Assembly: GCF_002847015.1 (NCBI RefSeq)
Contig: NZ_CP025085.1
Coordinates: 4,464,001-4,528,000, forward strand
Source: Prodigiosinella confusarubida
GTDB taxonomy: Bacteria > Pseudomonadota > Gammaproteobacteria > Enterobacterales > Enterobacteriaceae
DNA length: 64,000 nucleotides
Direction: 5' to 3'
The notes under the pieces are model-generated. The model ran no database searches. It was given only the letters and a program-made list of their open reading frames with translations, and had not been told where the DNA came from. The position numbers were made by a program, and so were the translations under genes. This document shows, piece by piece, positions 8,472 to 16,059 of this stretch. Positions within the stretch are counted from its first letter, which is position 1, and each line of letters opens with the position of its first letter.

Positions 8472-9704
8472 TCAGATTGGCTGCACTACCTCACCGATGC
8501 ACTGTAACAGCGCCGTCGCGGCTGGCGAATGCAGCGCTCCCTGACGAAACGTCAGGCCTATTTGCCGCCGCGTATCGGGCAGATTCAAACGTAGGGGTTT
8601 CAGTATCCCGGCACTGAGTTCATATTCCAACTGGTGAGATGACACCGCCGCCACCATATCCGAATTAAGCAGCAGGCCACGCACGATGGCTAAATCGCCA
8701 CTTTCCACCACCGGCAAGGGAACGTTCATCCCCAGGGCCTGAAACGCGCGGTCGAGCAGATGGCGCGAAGGGGAGTTATCGCGCGGCAAGATCCACTGCG
8801 TGGCATGCAGATCGGTGGAGACCAGCGGGCGTCCCGCCAGCGGATGCTGAGGCCGCGCCAGCAAGATCAGCTCTTCGTCGAACAGCACCTGATTGTGAAT
8901 ATCCAGCACGGCTTCATCCTGCCGCAACGCGCCCAGAATAAAATCAATATCACCCGCGCGTAGCTCGGTCACCAATGCACTAAAAGCGCTTTCATTGGTT
9001 ACCACCTTAACGCCAGGATAGCGCGCCATCAGTAGGCAGATGGCGCGGGGAAGCAAACTGCTGCGGCACAACGGCAGAGCGCCGACGTGTACCGTACCGG
9101 TCAGCACCCCCTGATAAGCGGCAATGTCTTCCGGGATGCGGCGGATCTCATTCAGGGCGCGGCTGATGAAGGGAGCGATTTCGCGTCCAGCCGGGGAAGG
9201 CATCATGCCTTTAGGCGTTCGCTGAAACAGCAGCATACCAGCCCCTTTTTCCAGCACCTTCAATGCGGCGCTAACCGCTGGTTGGCTGATGCCCAACGCA
9301 CTCGCTACGCTCTGGGTATGGTGCAAATGGTAGAGCGCCAAAAAAATCTGCAAACGTCGCAAGTTGAATAACCAAATCGGCTCGGCATCGTTACGCCGAG
9401 CGGTGTCGTGTTGTCTTAGCCGATGCAACATCTGCGGTGCCTGGTGTAATTCCTGAACGGCGCGCCGGGCGCGTGGCAATACGCATTTCCCCATTTCCGT
9501 CAATAACATGCCGCTGGCATGACGTTCAAACAAGAGAACGGACAGCGTAAGCTCCAGATCGCGGATTGAACGGGTAATAGCTGATTGGGTACGAAATAAA
9601 TTATTGGCAGCAGCGGAAACTGTGCCGCGATCAGCAATCATGCAAAAAGCCCGTATTTGCATGATTTTTATTGAATTATCATCATTTTTATTTTTCATTT
9701 CCAT
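8472..9704 (-). CDS. galR: LysR-type regulator with two tandem HTH domains (gallate regulator)
   Basis: At 410 residues the protein is about 100 longer than a normal LysR regulator. The extra length is a second DNA-binding head. The first HTH covers about 13-75 (IKIMQIRAFCMIADRGTVSA, RTQSAITRSIRDLE). The second covers about 113-175 (NLRRLQIFLALYHLHHTQSV, then ISQPAVSAALKVLE). The substrate-binding domain follows at about 195-405 (TVHVGALPL, WILPRDNSPS). The second HTH is the closer to the family consensus. The gene sits between the two gal transcription units and would activate them in the presence of gallate or a ring-cleavage product. The start is ATG 9704 or 9698; the ribosome site is weak. 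Confidence 0.8.
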   Translation of the reverse strand: MEMKNKNDDNSIKIMQIRAFCMIADRGTVSAAANNLFRTQSAITRSIRDLELTLSVLLFERHASGMLLTEMGKCVLPRARRAVQELHQAPQMLHRLRQHDTARRNDAEPIWLFNLRRLQIFLALYHLHHTQSVASALGISQPAVSAALKVLEKGAGMLLFQRTPKGMMPSPAGREIAPFISRALNEIRRIPEDIAAYQGVLTGTVHVGALPLCRSSLLPRAICLLMARYPGVKVVTNESAFSALVTELRAGDIDFILGALRQDEAVLDIHNQVLFDEELILLARPQHPLAGRPLVSTDLHATQWILPRDNSPSRHLLDRAFQALGMNVPLPVVESGDLAIVRGLLLNSDMVAAVSSHQLEYELSAGILKPLRLNLPDTRRQIGLTFRQGALHSPAATALLQCIGEVVQPI

Positions 9705-9833
9705 ACCGTGTAACAGACGAGGGGAAGATCACAACATAAATAAAAATCATAGCCTGCGCAATGAAAGGCATTATCCGCCATTGCTGACTCCATGCCACGA
9801 TGAAACAAATGGTCAAATCGGGAGTGGACAGTG

Positions 9834-10577
9834 ATGAATAACACAGAAAAAACAGGAAAAAGTGCCCTGGTGGTCAGTGCGCATTCTGCTGACTTTGTCT
9901 GGCGTGCCGGCGGCGCTATCGCCCTGCATGTGGCGCAAGGCTACAAGGTGCACGTGGTGTGTCTCTCTTTTGGCGAGCGTGGCGAATCAGCGAAGCTGTG
10001 GCGCAAGGGCAATATGAGCGAAGAGACGGTTAAACAGACGCGGCGCATTGAAGCGCAGGCCGCAGCAGAGATCCTCGGTGCCAGCATTGAGTTTTTTGAC
10101 CTGGGTGACTATCCGTTGCGCGCCGATAAAGAGGTCCTGTTTCGTTTGGCCGATGTTTTCCGGCGCATACAGCCGCATTTTGTATTAACCCATTCGGTTA
10201 ATGATCCCTACAACTATGATCATCCACTGGCGGCCAGCCTGGCCCAGGAGGCGCGCATTATTGCGCAGGCCGAAGGATATCGCCCAGGAGAAACTATCAT
10301 TGGCGCGCCACCGGTATACTGCTTCGAGCCACACCAGCCCGAACAATGCCAATGGAAACCAGACGTGCTGTTGGACATCACCACCGTGTGGGATAAGAAA
10401 TACGCGGCGATTCAGTGCATGAACGGTCAGGAGCATCTGTGGGAATACTACACCCGGGTGGCATTGCAACGCGGAGTACAGGCAAAACGTAATGTAGGTA
10501 TCGCCAGCTCGCGCGTTATCAGCCACGGCGAGGGGTATCAGAGCCTGTTCCCTCGCGTCACGGAGGACCTGTCATGA
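9834..10577 (+). CDS. galB: 4-oxalomesaconate hydratase (PIG-L/LmbE fold)
   Basis: The protein is about 247 residues and belongs to the PIG-L (LmbE) deacetylase-like family, with the metal-binding AHSADFVWRAGG in place of the usual AHPDDE, and THSVNDPYNYDHPLA further on. Pseudomonas GalB is the known member that hydrates 4-oxalomesaconate to 4-carboxy-4-hydroxy-2-oxoadipate instead of deacetylating sugars. The GGGAGTGGACA ribosome site serves either GTG 9831 or ATG 9834; I prefer ATG. It heads the galB-galC-galD operon, whose genes overlap by 4 bp. Confidence 0.85.
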   Translation: MNNTEKTGKSALVVSAHSADFVWRAGGAIALHVAQGYKVHVVCLSFGERGESAKLWRKGNMSEETVKQTRRIEAQAAAEILGASIEFFDLGDYPLRADKEVLFRLADVFRRIQPHFVLTHSVNDPYNYDHPLAASLAQEARIIAQAEGYRPGETIIGAPPVYCFEPHQPEQCQWKPDVLLDITTVWDKKYAAIQCMNGQEHLWEYYTRVALQRGVQAKRNVGIASSRVISHGEGYQSLFPRVTEDLS

Positions 10578-11293
10578 GCATAACGGGTAAAAAAGGCGTG
10601 GTGGTACGCCATATTGAGCGCGCCGATGCGGCGCTAATGCCGCGCTTCGCCAGTTATGGCGTGGCAACGGTACACGAAGCCCAGCAACGCCAGGGTTTAC
10701 TGAACGTGCGTATCCGTCCCGTGCAACAAGGGAAGAGCATCGCGGGCAGCGCGGTAACGGTTCTGGTTTCACCGGGTGATAACTGGATGTTTCATGTCGC
10801 CGTCGAGCAGTGCCAGCCAGGCGACGTTCTGCTGGTTACGCCGACCTCCGAGTGTCACGATGGTTTTTTCGGCGACCTGCTGGCAACGTCCCTGCAGGCG
10901 CGCGGCGTGGTGGCACTGGTGGGCGATATTGGTATTCGCGATAGCCAAACGCTGCGCAACATGAATTTTCCCGTCTGGTCGCGCGCAGTTTATGCCCAGG
11001 GCACCGTTAAAGCCACGCTGGGCTCGGTGAACATTCCCCTCATCTGCGCCGGACAGTTAATCTATCCCGGTGATGTCGTGGTGGCGGATGACGATGGTGT
11101 CGTGATTGTCTCTCGCGAACAGGCCGCTGCGGTTGCGCTGGCGGCGCAGAAACGGGTTGAACTGGAAGAGGGCAAGCGGCGGCGGCTGGCGTCGGGTGAA
11201 CTGGGGCTGGATATCTATCAGATGCGATCGCAATTGGCGGAAAAAGGCCTGCGCTACGTGGATTCTCTTGAGCAACTACAGAGTGAACAATGA
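10574..11293 (+). CDS. galC: 4-carboxy-4-hydroxy-2-oxoadipate aldolase
   Basis: This is a 239-residue RraA-like class II aldolase (HMG/CHA aldolase family). The metal and substrate motif is VVALVGDIGIRDSQTLRNM followed by FPVWSRAV, with TPTSECHDGFFGDLLATS ahead of it. It splits 4-carboxy-4-hydroxy-2-oxoadipate into pyruvate and oxaloacetate, the last step of gallate breakdown, using Mg2+ or Mn2+. It may also decarboxylate oxaloacetate, as family members do. Its start overlaps the galB stop (ATGA), and its stop overlaps the galD start. Confidence 0.88.
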   Translation: MSITGKKGVVVRHIERADAALMPRFASYGVATVHEAQQRQGLLNVRIRPVQQGKSIAGSAVTVLVSPGDNWMFHVAVEQCQPGDVLLVTPTSECHDGFFGDLLATSLQARGVVALVGDIGIRDSQTLRNMNFPVWSRAVYAQGTVKATLGSVNIPLICAGQLIYPGDVVVADDDGVVIVSREQAAAVALAAQKRVELEEGKRRRLASGELGLDIYQMRSQLAEKGLRYVDSLEQLQSEQ

Positions 11294-12375
11294 TGAAACA
11301 GACGCTGCTTCCCTGTGTATTGATGCGTGGTGGAACCTCAAAGGCCGCCTGCTTTTTAGCCACCGATCTGCCTGACGACGGCACCCTGCGCGACCGGGTT
11401 TTGCTGGCGGTCATGGGTTCGCCGGATGTCCGACAGATTGATGGCATTGGTGGTGCCGATCCACTGACCAGTAAAGTCGCTATTATCTCGCCGTCGTCAC
11501 ATCCTGAGGTTGATGTCGATTATCTGTTTGCCCAGGTCAATGTTGATAAGGCAGTGGTGGACTATGGCCAAAACTGCGGCAATATTCTTGCCGCCATTGC
11601 CCCTTATGCCATTGAAAAGGGGCTGGTGACAGCACAACGCACGACAACGATAGTGCGTATTTTTATGGTAAACACCGGCCAAATCGCCGAAGCGGTGGTC
11701 GCCACACCGGATGGGGTAATAGAGTATGAAGGGGATGCCCGGATTGACGGCGTACCGGGATACGGTGCTGAGCAAATCCTGAACTTCGAAGATATCGCAG
11801 GTTCCAGTTGTGGTGCCCTGTTACCCACCGGCCAGGCGCGTGACTGTTTTGATGGCATTGAGGTTACCTGCATCGACAATGGGATGCCGGTAGTGTTGCT
11901 GAGGGCGGACGATCTTGATCGAACGGGCTATGAAAGCCGTGACGCGCTGGATAAAGACGAAGAACTGAAAACCCGTCTGGAATCCATTCGTCTACAAGCC
12001 GGAGAGAAAATGCATCTCGGTGATGTGCGCCAGCGAACCGTACCCAAAATGACGCTGATTGCGCCCCCGACCCAAGGCGGCACCTTGGCTACCCGCACGT
12101 TTATCCCGCATCGCTGTCACGCCTCTATCGGCGTGCTAGGGGCGGTAAGCGTGGCGACTGCGTGTCTGATTGCCGGCAGCGTCGCGGCGGGCCTGGCGCA
12201 GGTCGGCACAGAAGAGAAACAACGCCTGGCGATCGAACACCCCAGCGGAGAATTCGGCGTGATGTTGCAGTGTGACGCGAACGGCGATGTCGTGAGCAGC
12301 GGATTGATCCGTACCGCTCGTTTGCTGTTTGACGGCAAGGTGGCTATTCCGGGATCGCTTTGGGACGGCAGATAA
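11290..12375 (+). CDS. galD: 4-oxalomesaconate tautomerase (PrpF family)
   Basis: This 361-residue protein of the PrpF/DapF-like isomerase fold has MRGGTSKAACFLATDLP at the N-terminus, QIDGIGGADPLTSKVAII after about 60 residues and RTVPKMTLIAPP in the second half, all hallmarks of GalD. It converts the keto form of 4-oxalomesaconate released by GalA to the enol form taken by GalB. It is the last gene of galBCD and is followed by a GC-rich hairpin. Confidence 0.87.
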   Translation: MMKQTLLPCVLMRGGTSKAACFLATDLPDDGTLRDRVLLAVMGSPDVRQIDGIGGADPLTSKVAIISPSSHPEVDVDYLFAQVNVDKAVVDYGQNCGNILAAIAPYAIEKGLVTAQRTTTIVRIFMVNTGQIAEAVVATPDGVIEYEGDARIDGVPGYGAEQILNFEDIAGSSCGALLPTGQARDCFDGIEVTCIDNGMPVVLLRADDLDRTGYESRDALDKDEELKTRLESIRLQAGEKMHLGDVRQRTVPKMTLIAPPTQGGTLATRTFIPHRCHASIGVLGAVSVATACLIAGSVAAGLAQVGTEEKQRLAIEHPSGEFGVMLQCDANGDVVSSGLIRTARLLFDGKVAIPGSLWDGR

Positions 12376-12385
12376 AGAAGAGAGA

Positions 12386-12413
12386 ATTCCCCCCGCCAAG
12401 AGTTGGGGGGAAT
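12386..12413 (+). terminator. GC-rich hairpin after galD, between convergent units
   Basis: The arms ATTCCCCCC (12386-12394) and GGGGGGAAT (12405-12413) pair perfectly with a 10-nt loop, 11 bp after the galD stop. There is no clear T-tract after it on the plus strand, while TTCTCTCTTCTTT follows on the minus strand. It could therefore end transcripts from either side. The rest of 12414-12564 shows nothing recognisable. Confidence 0.55.
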
Positions 12414-12564
12414 CAGGGTGTGGATGTATTGTAGAAACGAATAGCACTGCGTCTTCTCAGGACGCCCATTAGCGTTGAAATTGAGATCAACGACGCGTAA
12501 CCGGCGGCATTTTCCCCGGCCTCCCCCGCTTAAGTGGACTTATTACCTGTAAGTTGCTAGTTGC

Positions 12565-13110
12565 TTATTTTAGAAAGTTCAGAAGGTTATCACGAATAGA
12601 CGACTTATTTAGCTGTTTCACTATCCAAGGACTGAATACAAAAGGAGTGAGCTTTATTACCGTCAGGAGATCCGGCAAGGCTATCCACTGATGTTCCATT
12701 ACCTCGTCGGGATTGGGATGAACATCCGATGCGGCATGAGCAGCGAACACAGGGCAATATTCATTTTCAACAATTCCCGAGGTATCCCGAAACATGTAGT
12801 GAAAATTATCGTCGATGATAGTTACATTGCTGACGTGCATATTCAGTTCATCACCGGAGCGACGTCGCACCGCCTCCACTGGCCTTTCCCCGGGTAGCGG
12901 ATGACCACACACGGAATTCGTCCAGACACCTGGCCAGGTTTGTTTATCTATTGCTCTGCGGGTGATGAGTAATTGGCGCTGCTCATTGAATATATAGCTT
13001 GAAAAACCCAGGTGTAGCGGCGTTGACATGCTATGCACCTCGGCTTTCGCCATTTCTCCAATTACGTTGAAAGATGCGTCCAACAGTACGACATTTTCTC
13101 TGTGAAGCAT
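12565..13110 (-). CDS. idi: Isopentenyl-diphosphate delta-isomerase, type I
   Basis: This 181-residue Nudix-fold isomerase carries the E. coli Idi hallmarks in order: LHLGFSSYIFN (metal His), WPGVWTNSVCGHP (active-site Cys), AVRRRSGDEL and GIVENEYCPVF (catalytic Glu). It interconverts isopentenyl and dimethylallyl diphosphate. The start ATG 13110 has AGGAG eight bases upstream. It lies 51 bp after vdcD on the same strand, and the gap holds a copy of the operator-like motif found before vdcB. Prenyl-FMN, the cofactor of UbiD-type VdcC, is built from dimethylallyl phosphate, so this isomerase may supply the prenyl donor for the decarboxylase. The enzyme assignment is firm; the link is inference. 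Confidence 0.9.
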   Translation of the reverse strand: MLHRENVVLLDASFNVIGEMAKAEVHSMSTPLHLGFSSYIFNEQRQLLITRRAIDKQTWPGVWTNSVCGHPLPGERPVEAVRRRSGDELNMHVSNVTIIDDNFHYMFRDTSGIVENEYCPVFAAHAASDVHPNPDEVMEHQWIALPDLLTVIKLTPFVFSPWIVKQLNKSSIRDNLLNFLK

Positions 13111-13121
13111 TCCAGTTACTC

Positions 13122-13135
13122 CTGTATAAGAACAG
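13122..13135 (-). promoter_or_regulatory. Partial copy of the vdc/marR operator motif before idi
   Basis: Read on the minus strand this is CTGTTCTTATACAG, with CTGT/ACAG ends. Its GTTCTTATAC core is identical to the two sites near vdcB and marR. It overlaps the idi ribosome site (CAGGAG), so binding could block both transcription and translation start. Alternatively TTATAC may simply be a promoter -10 element. Confidence 0.4.
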
Positions 13136-13161
13136 TGAGCATAATGCCCACTGGGAAATAA

Positions 13162-13392
13162 TTATGACTTCGCCAAAAGAGGAGGAATGACTGGCACTTC
13201 AGGTGCGTTATCAATATCCTTCTGCGTCATACGAAAAGCCTCCGGATAATGTTCGCGCTGAGTCCGGCGTTCAGGTTCGGTATCGCGCCAGGTATACAAA
13301 CAATGCTGGCATTGATATACCGTCCAAATGCCGGTTACTGGCGATTTGGCCATGACGTCAATCTGTTCATCTGTACAACGTGGACATATCAT
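13162..13392 (-). CDS. vdcD: Non-oxidative hydroxyarylic acid decarboxylase, subunit D
   Basis: This 76-residue protein has two zinc-ribbon-like Cys pairs, CPRC near the N-terminus and CQHC at about 28-31. They are followed by TWRDTEPERRTQREHYPEAF and a short C-terminal tail, which is the VdcD/EcdD/KpdD pattern. The small subunit is needed for full activity of the BCD decarboxylases, though its exact job is uncertain. It follows vdcC by 11 bp. Confidence 0.85.
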   Translation of the reverse strand: MICPRCTDEQIDVMAKSPVTGIWTVYQCQHCLYTWRDTEPERRTQREHYPEAFRMTQKDIDNAPEVPVIPPLLAKS

Positions 13393-13403
13393 ACTTATTC
13401 TCC

Positions 13404-14831
13404 TTAATTACGATTGGCCAGAAGAGCGGTCAATTTCTCCACCCAACGCACTGTTTCAGGCAGGTCTTTTACCGGCTGGCTGTAATGTCCACGCATATCG
13501 GGCGCGACAGGTGTGGTGGCGTCAATGATCAGCTTGTCGGTGATGCCTGCGGGGCTTGAGCCAGGATCAAGTTCCAACACCGACATGTTGGGTAGTTGCA
13601 CCAAATCGCCCGCCGGATTCACTTTTGACGAGAGTGCCCACATGACCTGCGGCAGATTAAACGGATCGACATCCTCATCCACCATGATTACCATTTTCAC
13701 ATAACCCAGACCATGCGGCGTGGTCATCGCACGCAGTCCTACCGCCCGGGCAAAACCGCCATAGCGTTTTTTGGTGGAGATAATCGCCAATAGACCGTGG
13801 GTATACATGGCATTCACTGCTTGTACTTCGGGGAATTCCGCTTTTAATTGCTGATAGAGAGGCACACAGGTTGCCGGCCCTATCAGATAATCAATTTCAG
13901 TCCAGGGCATGCCAAGATAAAGAGATTCAAAAATCGGCTTGGTGCGATATGAAACTTTATCGATACGCACCACCGCCATATTGCGTCCCCCCGAGTAGTG
14001 GCCGGTGAATTCGCCAAAAGGCCCTTCAATTTCACGTTTACGCCCTTCGATCACGCCTTCAAGAATGACTTCCGAACCCCAGGGCACATCGAAACCGGTC
14101 AGCGGCGCGGTAGCGATAGGATACGGGCGTTCACGTAACGCGCCGGCCATTTCATACTCCGACTGATCATATTTAAGGGGGGTGGCGCCCATCAGCGTGA
14201 TAATGGGGTCATTGCCCAAAGTAATCACAATGGGCAAATCTTCACCCCGCTCTTCCGCTTTATGCAGATGCAAAGCGATGTCATGCATCGGCACCGGCTG
14301 CAAACCCAGCTTACGTTTGCCTTTGACTTCCATGCGGTAGATACCCACATTCTGTTTGCCGAAGTGATTCGGATCGAGCGGATCACGGCTAACCACGCAG
14401 GCTTTGTCGAGATAGAAGCCACCATCGCCATCGTTCAATCGAAATAGCGGCAGAATGTCGAACAGATTAATGTCTTCACCGTCCATCACATTTTCCGCCC
14501 AAGCTGGGTTTTCGCGACGCTCCGGTGCCACTGGAAAATTATCCCAGCGACGGATGAATTCATCAATTTGCTGCTTCACCGGTGTGTTAAGTGGCAACCC
14601 CAGTGCGATAGCATGGTTTTGCCACGAGCCAATGGTATTCATGACAACATGTGCATCCCTGAATCCACTGATGTTAGTGAACGAAAGTGCCGGCGCGCCT
14701 TCGCCGATACGTCCGGTGGCGTTCGCCGCCGCCGCGATATCGGGCTCGGCCTGCACCTCTTCGCTGATGTTGAGCAATTGTCCCTGCTCATCCAGCGCCT
14801 TTAAATAACTACGCAGATCATCAAATGCCAT
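13404..14831 (-). CDS. vdcC: Hydroxyarylic acid decarboxylase, UbiD-family catalytic subunit C
   Basis: This 475-residue UbiD-family enzyme uses prenylated FMN and a divalent metal to decarboxylate phenolic acids (4-hydroxybenzoate, protocatechuate and vanillate in studied homologues). It begins MAFDDLRSYLKALDEQGQLL and has the characteristic GIYRMEVKGKRKLGLQPVPM-HDIALH and GPFGEFTGHYSGGRNMAVVR blocks. The length equals VdcC/KpdC. It lies between vdcB (2-bp gap) and vdcD. The substrate cannot be read from sequence. Gallate or protocatechuate is plausible given the neighbouring island; it is probably not the ubiquinone enzyme UbiD because of its operon. Confidence 0.9.
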   Translation of the reverse strand: MAFDDLRSYLKALDEQGQLLNISEEVQAEPDIAAAANATGRIGEGAPALSFTNISGFRDAHVVMNTIGSWQNHAIALGLPLNTPVKQQIDEFIRRWDNFPVAPERRENPAWAENVMDGEDINLFDILPLFRLNDGDGGFYLDKACVVSRDPLDPNHFGKQNVGIYRMEVKGKRKLGLQPVPMHDIALHLHKAEERGEDLPIVITLGNDPIITLMGATPLKYDQSEYEMAGALRERPYPIATAPLTGFDVPWGSEVILEGVIEGRKREIEGPFGEFTGHYSGGRNMAVVRIDKVSYRTKPIFESLYLGMPWTEIDYLIGPATCVPLYQQLKAEFPEVQAVNAMYTHGLLAIISTKKRYGGFARAVGLRAMTTPHGLGYVKMVIMVDEDVDPFNLPQVMWALSSKVNPAGDLVQLPNMSVLELDPGSSPAGITDKLIIDATTPVAPDMRGHYSQPVKDLPETVRWVEKLTALLANRN

Positions 14832-14833
14832 TT

Positions 14834-15433
14834 TTAATCCTCATGTCTCAGGTCATTATTCAGTTTTGAATCTCGCAACCCTTGCCAGCGTCGCGCCTTG
14901 GGATAATCGAGGCCGAACTGATCGAGAACGCGTGCAACAATGTGGTCTGTCACATCCTCAATGGTTTCGGGATGGTTATAAAAAGCCGGCATCGGAGGGA
15001 CTATCGCCACCCCCATGCGTGACAAGGCCAGCATGTTTTCCAGATGAAGGGTGCTGAGAGGCGTTTCGCGGGGGACCAGGACAAGCTTACGTCCCTCTTT
15101 CAATACCACATCTGCAGCGCGCCCGATGAGGCCGTCGGCATAACCGGCACGGATACCGGCCAGGGTTTTCATACTGCAAGGAATAATGATCATACCGTCG
15201 GTATGAAAGGAGCCTGAAGAGATCGACGCAGCCTGGTTTGCCGGGCCGTGCACCACATTCGCCATATCGGCTACATCGCGGGTAGTGTAAGGTGTCTCAA
15301 ACTCAATAGTGGTTTTGGCCCACCTCGATATGACAAGATGGGTTTCAACCTCAGATATCAATTTAAGCGCCTTTAGCAAGGCAATGCCTAAGGGCGCACC
15401 TGTCGCGCCAGTGATCCCAATAATTAGCCTCAT
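14834..15433 (-). CDS. vdcB: UbiX-like flavin prenyltransferase, decarboxylase subunit B
   Basis: The protein begins MRLIIGITGATGAPLGIALL, the exact UbiX/Pad1 start with its flavin-binding loop. It continues with GSFHTDGMIIIPCSMKTLAG and VLVPRETPLSTLHLENML, both conserved in flavin prenyltransferases. I start it at 15433, not at the upstream ATG 15451, because GAGGG lies about eight bases before 15433 and family members begin there, giving about 199 residues. It attaches the dimethylallyl group to FMN and hands prenyl-FMN to VdcC. First gene of vdcB-vdcC-vdcD(-idi), divergent from marR. Confidence 0.88.
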   Translation of the reverse strand: MRLIIGITGATGAPLGIALLKALKLISEVETHLVISRWAKTTIEFETPYTTRDVADMANVVHGPANQAASISSGSFHTDGMIIIPCSMKTLAGIRAGYADGLIGRAADVVLKEGRKLVLVPRETPLSTLHLENMLALSRMGVAIVPPMPAFYNHPETIEDVTDHIVARVLDQFGLDYPKARRWQGLRDSKLNNDLRHED

Positions 15434-15450
15434 GGCATTTCCCTCACACA

Positions 15451-15468
15451 TTGTTCGTATAAGAACAA
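15451..15468. promoter_or_regulatory. Operator-like palindrome before vdcB
   Basis: The 18-bp near-palindrome TTGTTCGTATAAGAACAA lies 17 bp upstream of the vdcB start. Its core GTTCGTATAAGAAC is the exact reverse complement of the core of the second site (15520-15533) nearer marR. This arrangement suits a MarR-family dimer controlling a divergent promoter. Confidence 0.65.
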
Positions 15469-15517
15469 GAATTCACGATACCCTGTTATCTCGCGACAAA
15501 CAAGCTAGCCATGGAAA

Positions 15518-15535
15518 AAGTTCTTATACGAACTT
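15518..15535. promoter_or_regulatory. Operator-like palindrome between vdcB and marR
   Basis: AAGTTCTTATACGAACTT is the inverted twin of the site at 15451-15468, with centres 67 bp apart. It lies about 110 bp before the marR start. The TTATAC centre could double as a -10 element. Confidence 0.62.
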
Positions 15536-15645
15536 GATGGCAATATTTTACTCACTCACAGATTACTCAATCAGGCGGGTATTGCCGTAGCCACCACTTT
15601 TTGCGATGGTATGGCCACAGTTTGAATTGATGAAATCACGTTACA

Positions 15646-16059
15646 ATGACAAAAGTTCTCGGAAATATCCCATTTCACCTGATGCGACAGCTTTTCCAGG
15701 AACATACTTCGCTATGGCAAAAATTACTGCCTGAACTCACTAAGCAACAATATGTCGTGCTCTGCGTCGTCGCCGAGCAGCCGGGAATTGAACAGATGGA
15801 TTTGATTGATGCGGCGCTCAGCACCAAGGCCACGCTGGCTGAAATGCTAAAGAGGATGGAAAAAAAAGGCCTGTTAGTAAGACATCAACGTGACGATGAC
15901 AAGCGCCGACGCTTTATCTTTCTGACCGACGAAGGGCTACAGGTATTGCAACGCGCCCGTCCGGTGGCCAACGATATTGACGCTGCGTTTCTATCACGAA
16001 TTTCTGCCAATCAACGTGATGACCTGGTGTGTCTGCTGCAGGCCATGTTGGATACTTAA
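15646..16059 (+). CDS. MarR-family transcriptional regulator of the vdc genes
   Basis: This 137-residue winged-helix regulator contains LTKQQYVVLCVVAEQPGIEQ, a recognition helix region STKATLAEMLKRMEKKGLL and the basic wing RHQRDDDKRRRFIFLTDEG, typical of MarR. It is divergent from vdcB, and the 212-bp gap contains two inverted copies of one palindromic motif, so it probably represses vdcBCD and itself until a phenolic acid binds. A third, partial copy before idi suggests that idi is in the regulon. Confidence 0.82.
   Translation: MTKVLGNIPFHLMRQLFQEHTSLWQKLLPELTKQQYVVLCVVAEQPGIEQMDLIDAALSTKATLAEMLKRMEKKGLLVRHQRDDDKRRRFIFLTDEGLQVLQRARPVANDIDAAFLSRISANQRDDLVCLLQAMLDT

Noticed and set aside
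9834-10577. Sugar deacetylase of the PIG-L family
   Set aside because: The fold fits, but overlap with galC and galD and the known PIG-L-fold hydratase GalB make the gallate role far more likely.
15520-15533. Simple -10 promoter element explaining the repeated TTATAC
   Set aside because: The matching outer arms (GTTC/GAAC extended to 18 bp) and the inverted twin exceed what a -10 box explains, and no -35 lies at a good distance. A -10 overlap is still possible.
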